From contig OZ244783.1 of assembly GCA_965219635.1 (NCBI GenBank), forward strand, positions 3,596,001 through 3,660,000: 64,000 bases of DNA. Direction: 5' to 3'. A program made the position numbers and the translations under genes. Origin of the DNA: JAPOXR01 sp965219635 (GTDB taxonomy: Bacteria; Pseudomonadota; Alphaproteobacteria; Rhodobacterales; Rhodobacteraceae). The notes beneath the pieces were generated by a model. That model was not told the DNA's origin, ran no database searches, and saw only the letters and a program-made list of their open reading frames with translations. This document shows positions 7,806 through 16,560 of this stretch, piece after piece (position 1 is the stretch's first letter; each line of letters begins with the position of its first letter).

Positions 7806-8490
7806 AAGGCTGCTGCGGCCCCATCACGGCAGCGGATATGTGGCTATTGCTCTGGGAGCGATGGTCGCAATTCTGGCGACGGCGGCATTCTTTCTGATCT
7901 ACAGCCTGCCTGATGGCGGTGCTTTCAATGATCATGTCGAGAAACTGTTCATCGACAATGAGGATCTGACTTCTGAGGCAGAATTGCGTCTGCTGGAAAT
8001 TCTTGCCCAGTCCGGCGGAGCATTTTCGGATACCCTCGCATCCTACCGGATGGTTGTTCTGGTGCTGCTGATCTTTGCCGCTTCGCTGCTGATTGCCGCT
8101 GCGGTCTTCCTCCTGAATACTGTGGCTCTGGGCCGCAGGGTTGCCGAGGTGGAAAGGACCGGCTTGTTGGTCAGAAGCCTTGTTCTCAAGCGTGAAGAAC
8201 AAGTGGTATTGCTGAACCACCTTGATTTTGAACTCACGCCTTCGGCAATGGAGACACTGGCGGTTCTTTGCGAAGCGCGCCTTGATGACGAGGTGGTGTC
8301 TGGCGCCCGTCTTGAGTCACTGATTTCCGGCAAGGATGTCGATGAATGCGAGGATGCCGCAGGCGCAACACGGATCAAGCGGTTAAGGGACGCCCTTGGC
8401 AATCAACTCGTCTCAAAACTGCTGATCAGGAACATAACGAGGAACGGTTACGTTCTGGCAATCGACAAGGACGCAATCAAGCTCGATTGA
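7762..8490 (+). CDS. Membrane protein with C-terminal OmpR-like winged-helix domain
   Basis: The 242-residue protein (start ATG 7762, MRGRETLGSIF) has two transmembrane helices, about residues 28-50 (VAIALGAMVAILATAAFFL) and 97-120 (MVVLVLLIFAASLLIAAAV). They bracket a roughly 45-residue acidic loop. After helix two, a cytoplasmic part contains FELTPSAMETLAVLCEAR and, at the end, TRIKRLRDALGNQ...LIRNITRNGYVL. That pattern matches the start and the final helix-wing of OmpR/PhoB-type DNA-binding domains. There is no receiver or kinase domain. It could be a membrane-tethered transcription regulator with the DNA-binding part at the C-terminus, the reverse of ToxR. It is coupled to the small exported gene upstream. 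Confidence 0.7.
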   Translation: MRGRETLGSIFSATERLLRPHHGSGYVAIALGAMVAILATAAFFLIYSLPDGGAFNDHVEKLFIDNEDLTSEAELRLLEILAQSGGAFSDTLASYRMVVLVLLIFAASLLIAAAVFLLNTVALGRRVAEVERTGLLVRSLVLKREEQVVLLNHLDFELTPSAMETLAVLCEARLDDEVVSGARLESLISGKDVDECEDAAGATRIKRLRDALGNQLVSKLLIRNITRNGYVLAIDKDAIKLD

Positions 8491-8893
8491 GTCATTGCGG
8501 TTGCATGCAATGGTCAGTAACTGCGCCTTTACCCTATTGAGCCGTGCATTGACGTATGTGTCCAAGGAGTTGCCCTTCTGCCGCATGAAAAATTGATGAC
8601 TTCCATTGGCAAGTTCATCCGGTCCTGGGCACTTCCGCGCCGTTGGTCGGCGGGCCCTGACTGGCATTGGAACGAGGCGGCGTTTGCAGGTGTGGTTTCA
8701 TCCGTTCGGGTCTGTTCGCTCCTCGAGCAAGCGGCATGCAAGTCCAAAGCCGGTGGACCCGGCCGAATTGCCCGGCGGAGTTTTAGTTGCCTGGTGACCT
8801 TGGGGGCAGCGCAATCAAGCCACGCTCGAAATCACGCTGCCCAACACCATGAAACAACACTGCAACTGCTCTGCCCCTTTGTTTGGGGCGGGA
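8491..8893. other. Gene-free stretch
   Basis: I see no convincing coding frame, RNA or repeat in these 400 bp. Short frames are present on both strands but none has a domain, signal peptide or ribosome-binding site worth reporting. Confidence 0.5.
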
Positions 8894-9585
8894 CTAGCAG
8901 GCCGGAATGTCGCAAACCGCTTCTGCGACCCCAAGACGCTCGTTGACGAAATGAAAGTTGTCCGCATAGCCCTCTGCTGCGCCGCCAAAAACTGCGTCGA
9001 CATCCCCGGCTGTCAGTGCCCTGTCGAACCAGACATTGAGGTCGTCCAGGCCGGCTTCCATCACCTGTTTGCGCCTTGGCTCAGAAATCTCGCCAGACCT
9101 TGAAGAAAGTAGGCGTAGAATGGCCTTCTTTCGCATATCCAGCTGTCCTTCGACCATTCCCCGTAACAACCACCGGGGCCAATCTACTTCGCTGCTGTCG
9201 AGTCGGCTTGCCCACTGTAGACGACCAGTGTGAGTATTGGCAGGCACTGTTGATCATCGCCCGCTCTTGAGAACCTTTCGTCATTCTTGATTGCGGCATG
9301 ATATTTCGACACCCGCTTGGCGGTGTCATCATCGCAACTGGACTTCAACTCCAGCAGAGCCAGAAAATCCCGGCCATCAGTGTAGCGCATTCGAAAGAGC
9401 CCATCGCACCCGATTTTCCGGACGCGCGCATCGACAATCTTCCCGTCGACGATTTCAGGAAGCACGCTTGAGTCAATGCTCTCGTAGACGTTATCCGCCA
9501 AGAGTGTCTTGAGAACTGCTTGCGTCCGTTCCGGGCTGGAAATGAGTTTTCTGAACAGCCTGTTCATTGCTTTTCGCTTCTTCAT
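8894..9585 (-). pseudogene. Decayed Rpn-family (PD-(D/E)XK nuclease/transposase_31) gene
   Basis: The N-terminal frame (9585 down to 9184) reads MNRLFRKLISSPERTQAVLKTLL, then RMRYTDGRDFLALLELKSS and LPILTLVVYSG. These match the start, the nuclease core (ELKSS in place of the usual EHKS) and the VVYHG strand of Rpn recombination-promoting nucleases. The frame stops soon after. A second frame (9247 down to 8894) supplies the normal C-terminal region (WFDRALTAGDVDAVFGG). The middle is missing and the frame changes, so the gene carries a deletion and frameshift. Rpn proteins are mobile-element-like nucleases that often decay. Confidence 0.65.
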
Positions 9586-10686
9586 GTCTTCGATATCCCT
9601 TCCACTTTTGAAATTGCCTCAGTTCGGGACCGTTGCTCCTGCATGTAGCAACTGCGCCCATATTTTGTTCATGGGATCATACAGCAGATGGGGCACAAAA
9701 GGGCAACGCGTATGATGTGGAAAAACTAAGCCGGGTTTCCGCTCCTCGCGGTGCACACAAGAAATAGAGTGGCAGATAAAGCCATGCACTCCATGCAGTG
9801 TTCCTGTCCCCTTGTACTTCGCAGATCACCTATGAGGTTGAGGCGGTACAGTTTGACCTTGTTGTTGAAGCGACTACGGACTGCTGCGCCGCCGCCGCGC
9901 TCAATTCGCTCCAACGGTCATCCAGGCCCAATACGGGGTCAGTGGCGCGTTAGACTCACTCTTGCCGTTGCTGTGTCTGAAGTAGCGGAAGAATGTTTTT
10001 GTGGGGAGTTGGCGGGCCCAGGCCGACCGGAACGGGTACGGAGAACTGGGCGAGTGCTGAGCCTCAGGCAGAGGAAGGACCGTTGATCAATCTATTCCTC
10101 GGCAGTGTCAACTAACCCGGAGTCGGCATTTTTGACCTTCAGCGCCTTGCCGATCAAGACTTTGAGTGCGCCGCAGGACAATCCCGGTTGGTAGAATATC
10201 AAAAACGCGGCGCACAGTTAAACCCTCCAGAACTTATTACGCCGCGTAATGGGGTGTGCAACGATGAACGATACGCAACATCGGATGTCCGGACAGACAT
10301 AAAAGTAAAGGCGACCAAAAAGCCGCCTTCCTTTTCCTGTCTCTCCTCTCGGAGAAGCGGTGATTCACTTGAATCCCGTAGCTGCCCCAATAATGGGTCG
10401 ACACCAAGGCCAGGTCAAGTGCTTTGTCTGGGCTACGGCAGGACTTTTTGGATGCTCTGGAGAACTGTGGCGGATTTGTTTCCTTAAGCCCGAAGACCAG
10501 AGGGCGCTGGGAACAGCACCCGCCAGAGCGTTCCGTCTGCCGTCGCGAGCCTCCGCGTAGACAAGGATATTGGCCTCGGCGGGGCGCGGTCCGGACGCTG
10601 CTTGGGACTCGGGTGCAAGGACAGAGTCAACTGACTCCCTCTTACGATCACGAAGAACATGATGGCGGAACCGGGCTCTCAGTCGA
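9586..10686. other. 1.1-kb region without recognisable genes
   Basis: No frame here has family features. At about 10086-10205 on the minus strand a short open stretch reads LSCGALKVLIGKALKVKNAD... with a stop near 10090; it may be the tail of a decayed gene but I cannot name it. The region separates the Rpn pseudogene from the tRNA and looks like eroded intergenic DNA. Confidence 0.45.
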
Positions 10687-10763
10687 TGGCGGCCCCGAGA
10701 GGATTCGAACCTCTGGCCTACCGCTTAGGAGGCGGTCGCTCTATCCTGCTGAGCTACGGGGCC
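10687..10763 (-). tRNA. tRNA-Arg (anticodon CCT)
   Basis: Read on the minus strand from 10763, the acceptor GGCCCCG pairs with CGGGGCC. The D stem is GCTC/GAGC. The anticodon stem is ACCGC/GCGGT around loop CTCCTAA, giving anticodon CCT (codon AGG). The T arm is AGAGG-TTCGAAT-CCTCT. The discriminator is G at 10690 and CCA is encoded (10687-10689). All four stems are fully paired. I saw no integrase or obvious second copy of the 3' end. Confidence 0.97.
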
Positions 10764-10847
10764 GTGCGCCGCAATATCAGGCCAACAGAGAGGCATGACA
10801 AGGTGAATCTAGTCACCAGTTACAAATGGCTTGCATCAAGAAACCAA

Positions 10848-10859
10848 GAAGTATACTCC
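10848..10859. promoter_or_regulatory. Candidate MarR operator 1 (upstream of preA-like gene)
   Basis: GAAGTATACTCC matches the palindrome GGAGTATACTCC at 11 of 12 positions. It lies 112 bp before the PreA-like start at 10971 and is one of five related sites in the island (others at 14843, 22782, 23495 and 27006). Confidence 0.6.
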
Positions 10860-10970
10860 CTATAGTGCAGACAATGGAACGGTCACAATTGCGGTCTCCA
10901 AACAGTGAGCAGCCGTCGCATGTTCACCGGTTTTGGTAGTTTGTTTCGCGAAGGGGCCGAGGAGGAAGTG

Positions 10971-12311
10971 ATGGCAGAGATGAGTGTGGATTTCTGTGGC
11001 GTGAAGTTCAAGAATCCCGTGGTTATCGCTTCGCTGGAAACGACCAATAGCCCTGACCTGATGCGACAGTGCTTCGATGGCGGTGCGTCAGGTGTGATCA
11101 TCAAGACGCTTACGGATATAGAGGACATGGCGCGCCTCACAGAAAACTCGAAATACTGCGTACTGAACTCCAAAGGCGACATTATTCGCGGGAAAGCGGC
11201 TCGTGATTTCGTCTTCTACAGTCGGTCGGGCTACTCCAGCACCTACTACAAGGATTGGATACACGACCTTGTCGAGACGCAGAAATATGCGGCTGAACAT
11301 GGAGCGCATCTGATTGGCAGCGCAGGTGCCAAGGATGTCAACGGCTGGAAGGATATCTGCCGCACGATTGAGGATTGTGGTCTGCCGATGGTGGAGTTGA
11401 ACTTTGGCTGCCCCCATCCGGCGATGATGCCGGGCGTGCACGGCGGTTCAATGATCGGGCAGGAGCCAGAGGTTGCCTTCGAGGTTACAAGACATGTCTG
11501 CGAATCGGTGAACATTCCAGTTGTTATCAAGCTAACGCCCGACCAATCCAAGCCCTTGGAGGTGGCGCGGGCAGCTCAGGAGGCCGGCGCGGCGGCCGTA
11601 ACGGCGATCAATCGGCACACCGGCTTTGTCATAGACATTGAGACCGGCCAACCCAGGATTGGTGGACCGGCAGGAATCGGCGGGACTTGGGTCAAGCCGC
11701 TTTCTCTGCGGTGGGTGCACCGCATCCATGAGGAGTTGGGCATTCCGGTCTCGGGCTCGAACGGCATATTCGACCATCGAGACGTCATAGAATTTTTGAT
11801 GGCGGGAGCGGGCATCGTTCAGGTCGGCTCGATCCTGATGGTGAAGGGGCTCAAATGGCTGCCGAAGATCATCGATGGTGTGGAGGTCTTTATGGACTCT
11901 CACGGTTATCAGAGCGTGGACGACCTGATCGGTTTAGCGTCGAAGCGGTCCGTCAAGGACTATTCCGAGCAGTTTTCAAAGAACCGCATGCATGCGGTTG
12001 TTAACGAAGACACCTGCAAGAATCCAACCTGCAACATCTGCATCCAAGTCTGCTTTTACGAGGCGCTATCGCAAAATCCAGTAGGCAAGATTGACGTTCA
12101 TACTGAAAACTGCATCGGATGCGAGCTTTGTCTTGATGTATGCCCATTCGACTCTGTCGAAATGAAGGAGACATCTTCCGAGCAATTGCAGGCCGGCTTT
12201 TTCGACATTCCCGAAGCCGTGTTCGAAACCGACAAATTCAAGACAAACCGCAACAACATGGACACAATCCGGGCAAACAGCCCAAAGTTCCAGAGTGAAG
12301 CCCGAGAATAG
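10971..12311 (+). CDS. PreA-like flavin/Fe-S dihydropyrimidine dehydrogenase-type reductase
   Basis: From ATG 10971 (preceded by GAGGAGGA) the product is 446 residues. Residues 1 to about 330 form a dihydroorotate-dehydrogenase-type FMN barrel (VDFCGVKFKNPVVIAS, ELNFGCPHP, VVIKLTPDQ). The C-terminus holds two 4Fe-4S motifs: CKNPTCNICIQVC, with an unusual four-residue first gap, and CIGCELCLDVCP. Architecture and length match PreA, the pyrimidine-reducing subunit. The loop after GCPHP (PAMMPGVHGGSMIGQEP) has no cysteine where pig dihydropyrimidine dehydrogenase has its catalytic Cys, so the substrate may differ. No PreT gene is present; ferredoxin and reductase genes downstream could supply electrons. 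Confidence 0.88.
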   Translation: MAEMSVDFCGVKFKNPVVIASLETTNSPDLMRQCFDGGASGVIIKTLTDIEDMARLTENSKYCVLNSKGDIIRGKAARDFVFYSRSGYSSTYYKDWIHDLVETQKYAAEHGAHLIGSAGAKDVNGWKDICRTIEDCGLPMVELNFGCPHPAMMPGVHGGSMIGQEPEVAFEVTRHVCESVNIPVVIKLTPDQSKPLEVARAAQEAGAAAVTAINRHTGFVIDIETGQPRIGGPAGIGGTWVKPLSLRWVHRIHEELGIPVSGSNGIFDHRDVIEFLMAGAGIVQVGSILMVKGLKWLPKIIDGVEVFMDSHGYQSVDDLIGLASKRSVKDYSEQFSKNRMHAVVNEDTCKNPTCNICIQVCFYEALSQNPVGKIDVHTENCIGCELCLDVCPFDSVEMKETSSEQLQAGFFDIPEAVFETDKFKTNRNNMDTIRANSPKFQSEARE

Positions 12312-12322
12312 GAGGGAAACTA

Positions 12323-12700
12323 ATGGCAGTGAACAAGGAACACCGAGAGTTTTATCATCTCGACATGGAGGATGGGTGGGAAACACCTGTGGGATATCCG
12401 ACAGGTATCAAGCAAAAGGTCCTTTCGGGTTCACTTGACATGGAGAGTCGCAAAGGAGGACATACCCGGCTTCTGAAGTTCGATCCAGGTACTTATACGA
12501 CGGTTCCATTCGAACATGACTACTGGGAAGAAGTCTTCGTGATCTCCGGTGATCTCTGGGTTGGCAATGACGGACCTGAGGGTGGTGAGCGGTTTGGACC
12601 GTTCACCTATTGCTGTAGACCGCCTCATGTCCCTCACGGGCCCTTTCGCACGGAAAAAGGGTGCCTCCTCCTTGAGCAGCACTACTACGATCCGCAATAG
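12323..12700 (+). CDS. Small cupin-domain protein
   Basis: This 125-residue single-domain protein follows the PreA-like gene by 11 bp with a good ribosome-binding site (AGGAGGG). The core reads KFDPGTYTTVPFEHDYWEEVFVISGDLWVG, where the usual cupin His positions are partly kept (FEHDYWEEV), and later RPPHVPHGPFRTEKG supplies a second His pair. These would bind one metal ion. Cupins of this kind are often isomerases, dioxygenases or non-catalytic sensors. Its place between a ring reductase and an amidase suggests a step on the same substrate, but its reaction is unknown. Confidence 0.82.
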   Translation: MAVNKEHREFYHLDMEDGWETPVGYPTGIKQKVLSGSLDMESRKGGHTRLLKFDPGTYTTVPFEHDYWEEVFVISGDLWVGNDGPEGGERFGPFTYCCRPPHVPHGPFRTEKGCLLLEQHYYDPQ

Positions 12701-12760
12701 TCTCTTTTGAATGGCAAGGTGAGGGTTCGGCCGTAGCCTCCTCTTTTCGAGCTTTTCCCA

Positions 12761-14107
12761 ATGATCCGCAACCTAATCGATTTATCCCGTGGTTTAGAAA
12801 CAGGCCGACTATCGAGCGTCGAGCTGATTCAGGAGGCCTTTCAGGCCATTGATATTGCCGGAGAGGAAGGTACGAGGATTTTTCTCACCGTCTATCGGGA
12901 TGCCGCCAAGACCCAGGCGCGTTGGATAGATGATGCACGAAGCAAAGGCATCGACCTACCGCGCTATTCGGGCATTCCAATTGCGATCAAGGATCTATTT
13001 GATGTTGCTGGGGAAGTAACCCACGCAGGATCGAGAGTGCTTGACGAACAGTCAGCCGCATCTGCCGACGCAGAAGTCGTCCGGCGTCTGCGTCGCGCTG
13101 GTTTCGTGATCATCGGCAAAAACAATATGACCGAGTTCGCCTATTCGGGTCTAGGTATTAACAGCCATTTCGGAACGCCACGCAATCCACATGATGCGGA
13201 TACTGCTCGCATTCCCGGTGGTTCATCCTCTGGTGCGGCGGTGGCGGTGGCTCGTGAGATTGTTCCAGCGGCCATTGGAACCGATACTGGTGGATCGTGC
13301 CGGATTCCGGCTGCATTCTGCGGTGTCGTGGGATTCAAGCCATCGTCTTGGCGTGTTCCGAAAGATGGCGTATTCCCTTTGTCAAAGACGCTCGATTGTG
13401 TTGGCCCGTTCACCCATGACGTGTCAGGTTGTACAGTGATTGATGACATCCTGTCGGGCGGGCGAGGTCAAGATGTCATCTCGTATCCTACAGGTGGATT
13501 GCGAGTTGGCGTCCTTGAATCCTATGTGACAGATGACATGGACGAGGTCGTTTCAGGGGCCTATCAGGATGCGCTGACCCGAATGTCTCGCCAAGGTGTG
13601 CGCCTTACCCCCGTTGTGTTCCGAGAACTTGATGAGTTGCCAGCGATCAATTTCAAAGGCGGCTATGTTGGTGCAGAAGCCTATGCCGTGCATAAGCAGC
13701 TAATTGAAACCCGGGGTGAGTACTATGATCCTTGGGTTCGCGCCCGGTTCGATGCAGGCAAGTCACAAAGTGCTGAGGAGTTCATTCGGCTTACCGAAGA
13801 CCGGGCACGGATTCAGTTGACCGCAGATAACAAGCAATCGGCCTTGGATGCCCTTGTATTGCCTACCGTTCCCATTGTGCCTCCTGAGCTGGCAGGCATG
13901 GAAGACCCCAAACGGTCCAACGCCCTTAACCGATTGTGTCTGCGCAACACGGCCGTCGGCAACTTCCTAGACCTGCCTGCGATTTCAATTCCCTGCCACG
14001 CAGCAGGCAGCTTGCCTGTGGGGCTAATGTTGATGGGACGCCGCCACGAGGATCGACGATTGCTGTCGATTGCCCGCGGTCTTGAACAGGCCATTCGGGG
14101 ACGCTAG
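12761..14107 (+). CDS. Amidase-signature family hydrolase
   Basis: The 448-residue protein has the full amidase-signature triad context: Lys in GIPIAIKDLFDVAG (near residue 75), cis-Ser in RIPGGSSSGAAVAVA (near 155), and the nucleophile Ser in GTDTGGSCRIPAAFCG (near 180). Such enzymes hydrolyse linear or cyclic amides, including biuret, allophanate and lactam-like substrates. In this operon it could open or deamidate a reduced heterocycle, which is inference. The next gene follows after 15 bp, and 60 bp separates it from the cupin gene. The start has no strong ribosome-binding site but is fixed by the family N-terminus (LIDLSRGLETGRLSSVELI). Confidence 0.92.
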   Translation: MIRNLIDLSRGLETGRLSSVELIQEAFQAIDIAGEEGTRIFLTVYRDAAKTQARWIDDARSKGIDLPRYSGIPIAIKDLFDVAGEVTHAGSRVLDEQSAASADAEVVRRLRRAGFVIIGKNNMTEFAYSGLGINSHFGTPRNPHDADTARIPGGSSSGAAVAVAREIVPAAIGTDTGGSCRIPAAFCGVVGFKPSSWRVPKDGVFPLSKTLDCVGPFTHDVSGCTVIDDILSGGRGQDVISYPTGGLRVGVLESYVTDDMDEVVSGAYQDALTRMSRQGVRLTPVVFRELDELPAINFKGGYVGAEAYAVHKQLIETRGEYYDPWVRARFDAGKSQSAEEFIRLTEDRARIQLTADNKQSALDALVLPTVPIVPPELAGMEDPKRSNALNRLCLRNTAVGNFLDLPAISIPCHAAGSLPVGLMLMGRRHEDRRLLSIARGLEQAIRGR

Positions 14108-14122
14108 CAAGGAGAACAATTC

Positions 14123-14821
14123 ATGCCCGCCAACGTTTCGTTCAATGCACGACTAACAACTTCCAAGGGATCTCGGACCGAGCAGGTTACTCTCTGCACC
14201 GCAATTGTCGGGGGCTGGAGTGGACGCAATAGTGAGGCATTGCAGCATCATATTGACGAATTGGCCAAGATCGGTGTCAAGCCGCCTGAGAAAACCCCGA
14301 TGTTCTATCGCGTCGGCGTGTCGCGGTTGTCGGTTGCCGACCAGATTGAGGTGGTCGGCGATGGGTCCAGCGGGGAAGTCGAGTATGTCTTGATGCAGCA
14401 CCGAGGTGAGCTTTGGGTGGGTGCAGGTTCGGACCACACGGATCGCGAGATTGAGCATATGGGTATCACTGTGGCCAAGCAGCTGTGTGACAAACCGCTC
14501 GCAAGCGAGTTCTGGCTGTTGTCGGAGGTCGAGGAACACTGGGACTGCCTGCGCCTATCTGCTGTCATCCAAGAAAATGGAAAGGATGTGGTCTACCAGG
14601 ACGGTAGCGTATCCGGGCTGTTGTCGCCCGATGAGATGCTGCGCCAGTTGGCCGAGGATGGAGAAACGATGGCTGACGGTGTTCTTCTTTTCGGTGGAAC
14701 TTGTGGTGCCATCGGCGAAGTACGATTTAGTCGGCGATTCCGTTTTGAACTGATTGATCCGGTCTTGAAACGGACAATCAGTCATACCTATTGCATAGAG
14801 CCTGTGCCGATAAAGGGATGA
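14123..14821 (+). CDS. DUF2848 family protein
   Basis: The 232-residue product starts 15 bp after the amidase with AAGGAGAACA ahead of ATG. Diagnostic stretches are GWSGRNSEALQHHIDEL, TPMFYRVGVSRL, GEVEYVLMQHRGELWVG and SDHTDREIEHMGI. DUF2848 proteins look distantly like fumarylacetoacetate-hydrolase-fold enzymes and often sit beside amidases in catabolic operons; no reaction is established to my knowledge. The conserved Glu/His/Asp cluster (GSDHTDRE) would suit metal binding. In this operon it may hydrolyse or decarboxylate a ring-opened intermediate. Confidence 0.82.
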   Translation: MPANVSFNARLTTSKGSRTEQVTLCTAIVGGWSGRNSEALQHHIDELAKIGVKPPEKTPMFYRVGVSRLSVADQIEVVGDGSSGEVEYVLMQHRGELWVGAGSDHTDREIEHMGITVAKQLCDKPLASEFWLLSEVEEHWDCLRLSAVIQENGKDVVYQDGSVSGLLSPDEMLRQLAEDGETMADGVLLFGGTCGAIGEVRFSRRFRFELIDPVLKRTISHTYCIEPVPIKG

Positions 14822-14842
14822 CATTTCCATTTTATCAAAAAG

Positions 14843-14854
14843 GAAGTATACTCC
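14843..14854. promoter_or_regulatory. Candidate MarR operator 2 (upstream of ferredoxin gene)
   Basis: GAAGTATACTCC, identical over 12 bp to site 1, lies 19 bp before the ferredoxin ATG, in the only gap of any size between the amidase/DUF2848 genes and the ferredoxin gene. It suggests a second, internal promoter under the same control. Confidence 0.6.
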
Positions 14855-14872
14855 GTAAATGAGAGTCAGAAT

Positions 14873-15397
14873 ATGACCTATATCGTCACCGAGAACTGCA
14901 TCAACTGCAAGTTTCAGGACTGCGTGTCTGTCTGTCCGGTGGATTGCTTCTACGAAGGCGAGAACTTCCTGGTAATTCACCCGGAAGAGTGCATCGACTG
15001 CGGTGTCTGCGAACCGGAATGCCCTGCCGATGCCATCAAGCCGGACACCGAACCGGGTTTGGACGCGTGGCTAGAGATCAACACAAAATATGCCAAACTC
15101 TGGCCCAACATTACCGAAGTCGGAACGGTTCCGGCAGATGCCAACAACTGGAACGGGAAACCGGACAAGGTAGCGCTTCTGATTACCGGGGAGGAACCGC
15201 ACGAACCGCATTCGCAGAAACCCGTATATCCCCCCGGCGTGCCGCTTAAGGACGACGGGATGGGCAACTACGAGATTGAAGGCGCTAGAGTTCCCTTCCC
15301 GAAAACCGACAACGGTGCGCAGCAGCTCAGTCTCGTGCCACGAAAGCCTGAGCAAGGCTCTGGCTTCGAGGTTGATGGTCTGCGGGTCGACATTTGA
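14873..15397 (+). CDS. fdxA: FdxA-type 7Fe ferredoxin with C-terminal extension
   Basis: The first 100 or so residues are a classical FdxA ferredoxin: MTYIVTENCINCKFQDCV, then CPVDCFYEGENFLVIHP, then CIDCGVCEPECPADAIKPDT. These ligands normally hold one 3Fe-4S and one 4Fe-4S cluster. FdxA proteins usually end near residue 110. This one is 174 residues and adds a Pro-rich tail (PHEPHSQKPVYPPGVPLKDD...) that I do not recognise. Placed between the PreA-like reductase operon and a ferredoxin-NADP reductase gene, it is the likely electron carrier between them. The tail may dock to a partner enzyme. Confidence 0.9.
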   Translation: MTYIVTENCINCKFQDCVSVCPVDCFYEGENFLVIHPEECIDCGVCEPECPADAIKPDTEPGLDAWLEINTKYAKLWPNITEVGTVPADANNWNGKPDKVALLITGEEPHEPHSQKPVYPPGVPLKDDGMGNYEIEGARVPFPKTDNGAQQLSLVPRKPEQGSGFEVDGLRVDI

Positions 15398-15451
15398 AAA
15401 CAGTGAATCGTTGCCCGTCCTAACTGGGTCACCGCACAGAGGGATCGACAA

Positions 15452-16249
15452 ATGACACAGATTGACGCTGCGCTGCAGTCAATTCCTGAAGGCCAGACCG
15501 TAATTAGCGTACGGCACTGGGACGACAGGCTGTTTTCGTTCCGCGTGACGCGTCCGAGAAGCTTGCGCTTCCGTTCTGGTGAGTTCATCATGATCGGCCT
15601 GCCTGGGACTGACGGCAAGCCAATATTGCGCGCCTATTCCATAGCGTCACCGTTCTGGGATGATGAACTGGAGTTCTATTCGATCAAGGTCCAGGATGGA
15701 CCACTTACCTCGCGACTCCAGCGGATTAAGCCTGGCGAATCGATTATCGTGAAGACCAAGCCTACCGGAACGCTGGTACTGGACGCACTTCTGCCCGGAA
15801 GTTGCCTTTGGATGATCTCAACCGGAACGGGTGTCGCGCCCTTTGCCAGCCTTATTCGGGAGCCCGAGACCTACGAGAAGTTTGAAAGAGTGATCCTGAC
15901 GCAGACCTGTCGTCACGTGAGCGAGTTGGCATACGGCGAGGATCTGGCGAACAGTCTTCCGGATGACCCGCTGGTGGGAGAGGAGGCAGTCCACAAATTT
16001 GTTCGTTATGCTACAACGACCCGAGAACTGTCCGAGAATATGGGCCGTATAACAAAGCAGATAGAGACTGGTGAGCTCTTCGGCAATCTAGGCGTCGCAG
16101 GGTTTGACCCAGCGGTCGACCGCGTCATGATTTGCGGCTCGATAGGGTTAAATCTGGAAATGAAGAAGATCCTTGAAGAACGCGGATTCTCAGAAGGTGC
16201 GAACAGCAAGGCTGGAGAGTATGTAGTCGAACGTGCCTTTGTAGACTGA
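15452..16249 (+). CDS. fpr: Ferredoxin--NADP+ reductase
   Basis: The 265-residue protein has the FAD-binding motif (RAYSIASPFWDDELEFYSIKV, near residues 60-80) and the NADP-binding strand (ISTGTGVAPFASLIREP). The CGSIGLNLEMKKIL segment and the C-terminal ending AGEYVVERAFVD are typical of bacterial Fpr, whose last aromatic or aliphatic residues stack on FAD. It would pass electrons from NADPH to the ferredoxin encoded 54 bp upstream, and from there to the PreA-like reductase. Its presence in a catabolic operon, in place of a PreT subunit, supports a modular electron chain. Confidence 0.93.
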   Translation: MTQIDAALQSIPEGQTVISVRHWDDRLFSFRVTRPRSLRFRSGEFIMIGLPGTDGKPILRAYSIASPFWDDELEFYSIKVQDGPLTSRLQRIKPGESIIVKTKPTGTLVLDALLPGSCLWMISTGTGVAPFASLIREPETYEKFERVILTQTCRHVSELAYGEDLANSLPDDPLVGEEAVHKFVRYATTTRELSENMGRITKQIETGELFGNLGVAGFDPAVDRVMICGSIGLNLEMKKILEERGFSEGANSKAGEYVVERAFVD

Positions 16250-16560
16250 CTCAGAGCATTATCACCGGACCCTCGTGCCCGTGCGGCCAGAGATTGAGCA
16301 TTACGCAAATTCAAAGGTGAATGGATACATACCGATTCTGGCGTCGACTTCATGTTGTGTCTGGCGGATATAAGAATTTCCGAATCCGCTGACTCTGATG
16401 CTGGGATGGTAGTCGACTCGGTTGGAGAAACGTTGATGAGACTGAAAGCAAAGAGAAGGGTGGACTGACTCGCTATTATTCAGAAGTGAAGGTCGGGTAA
16501 CCGGATCTTCATTAGATGACTTAGCAGGCAACCATCTGATATTGCGCCTGATTTTAACGG
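16250..16560. other. Gene-free stretch between fpr and IS remnant
   Basis: About 310 bp with no recognisable gene, RNA or terminator. The left end of the degenerate IS is not sharply defined and may lie within the last 50 bp. Confidence 0.45.

Noticed and set aside
10687..10763. tRNA-Arg as an attachment site of an integrated island
   Set aside because: No integrase gene and no second copy of the tRNA 3' end were seen; the catabolic island lies on the 5' side, the wrong side for usual integration.
10424..10798. Plus-strand frame across the tRNA
   Set aside because: It reads through the tRNA gene on the other strand and has no homology signs.
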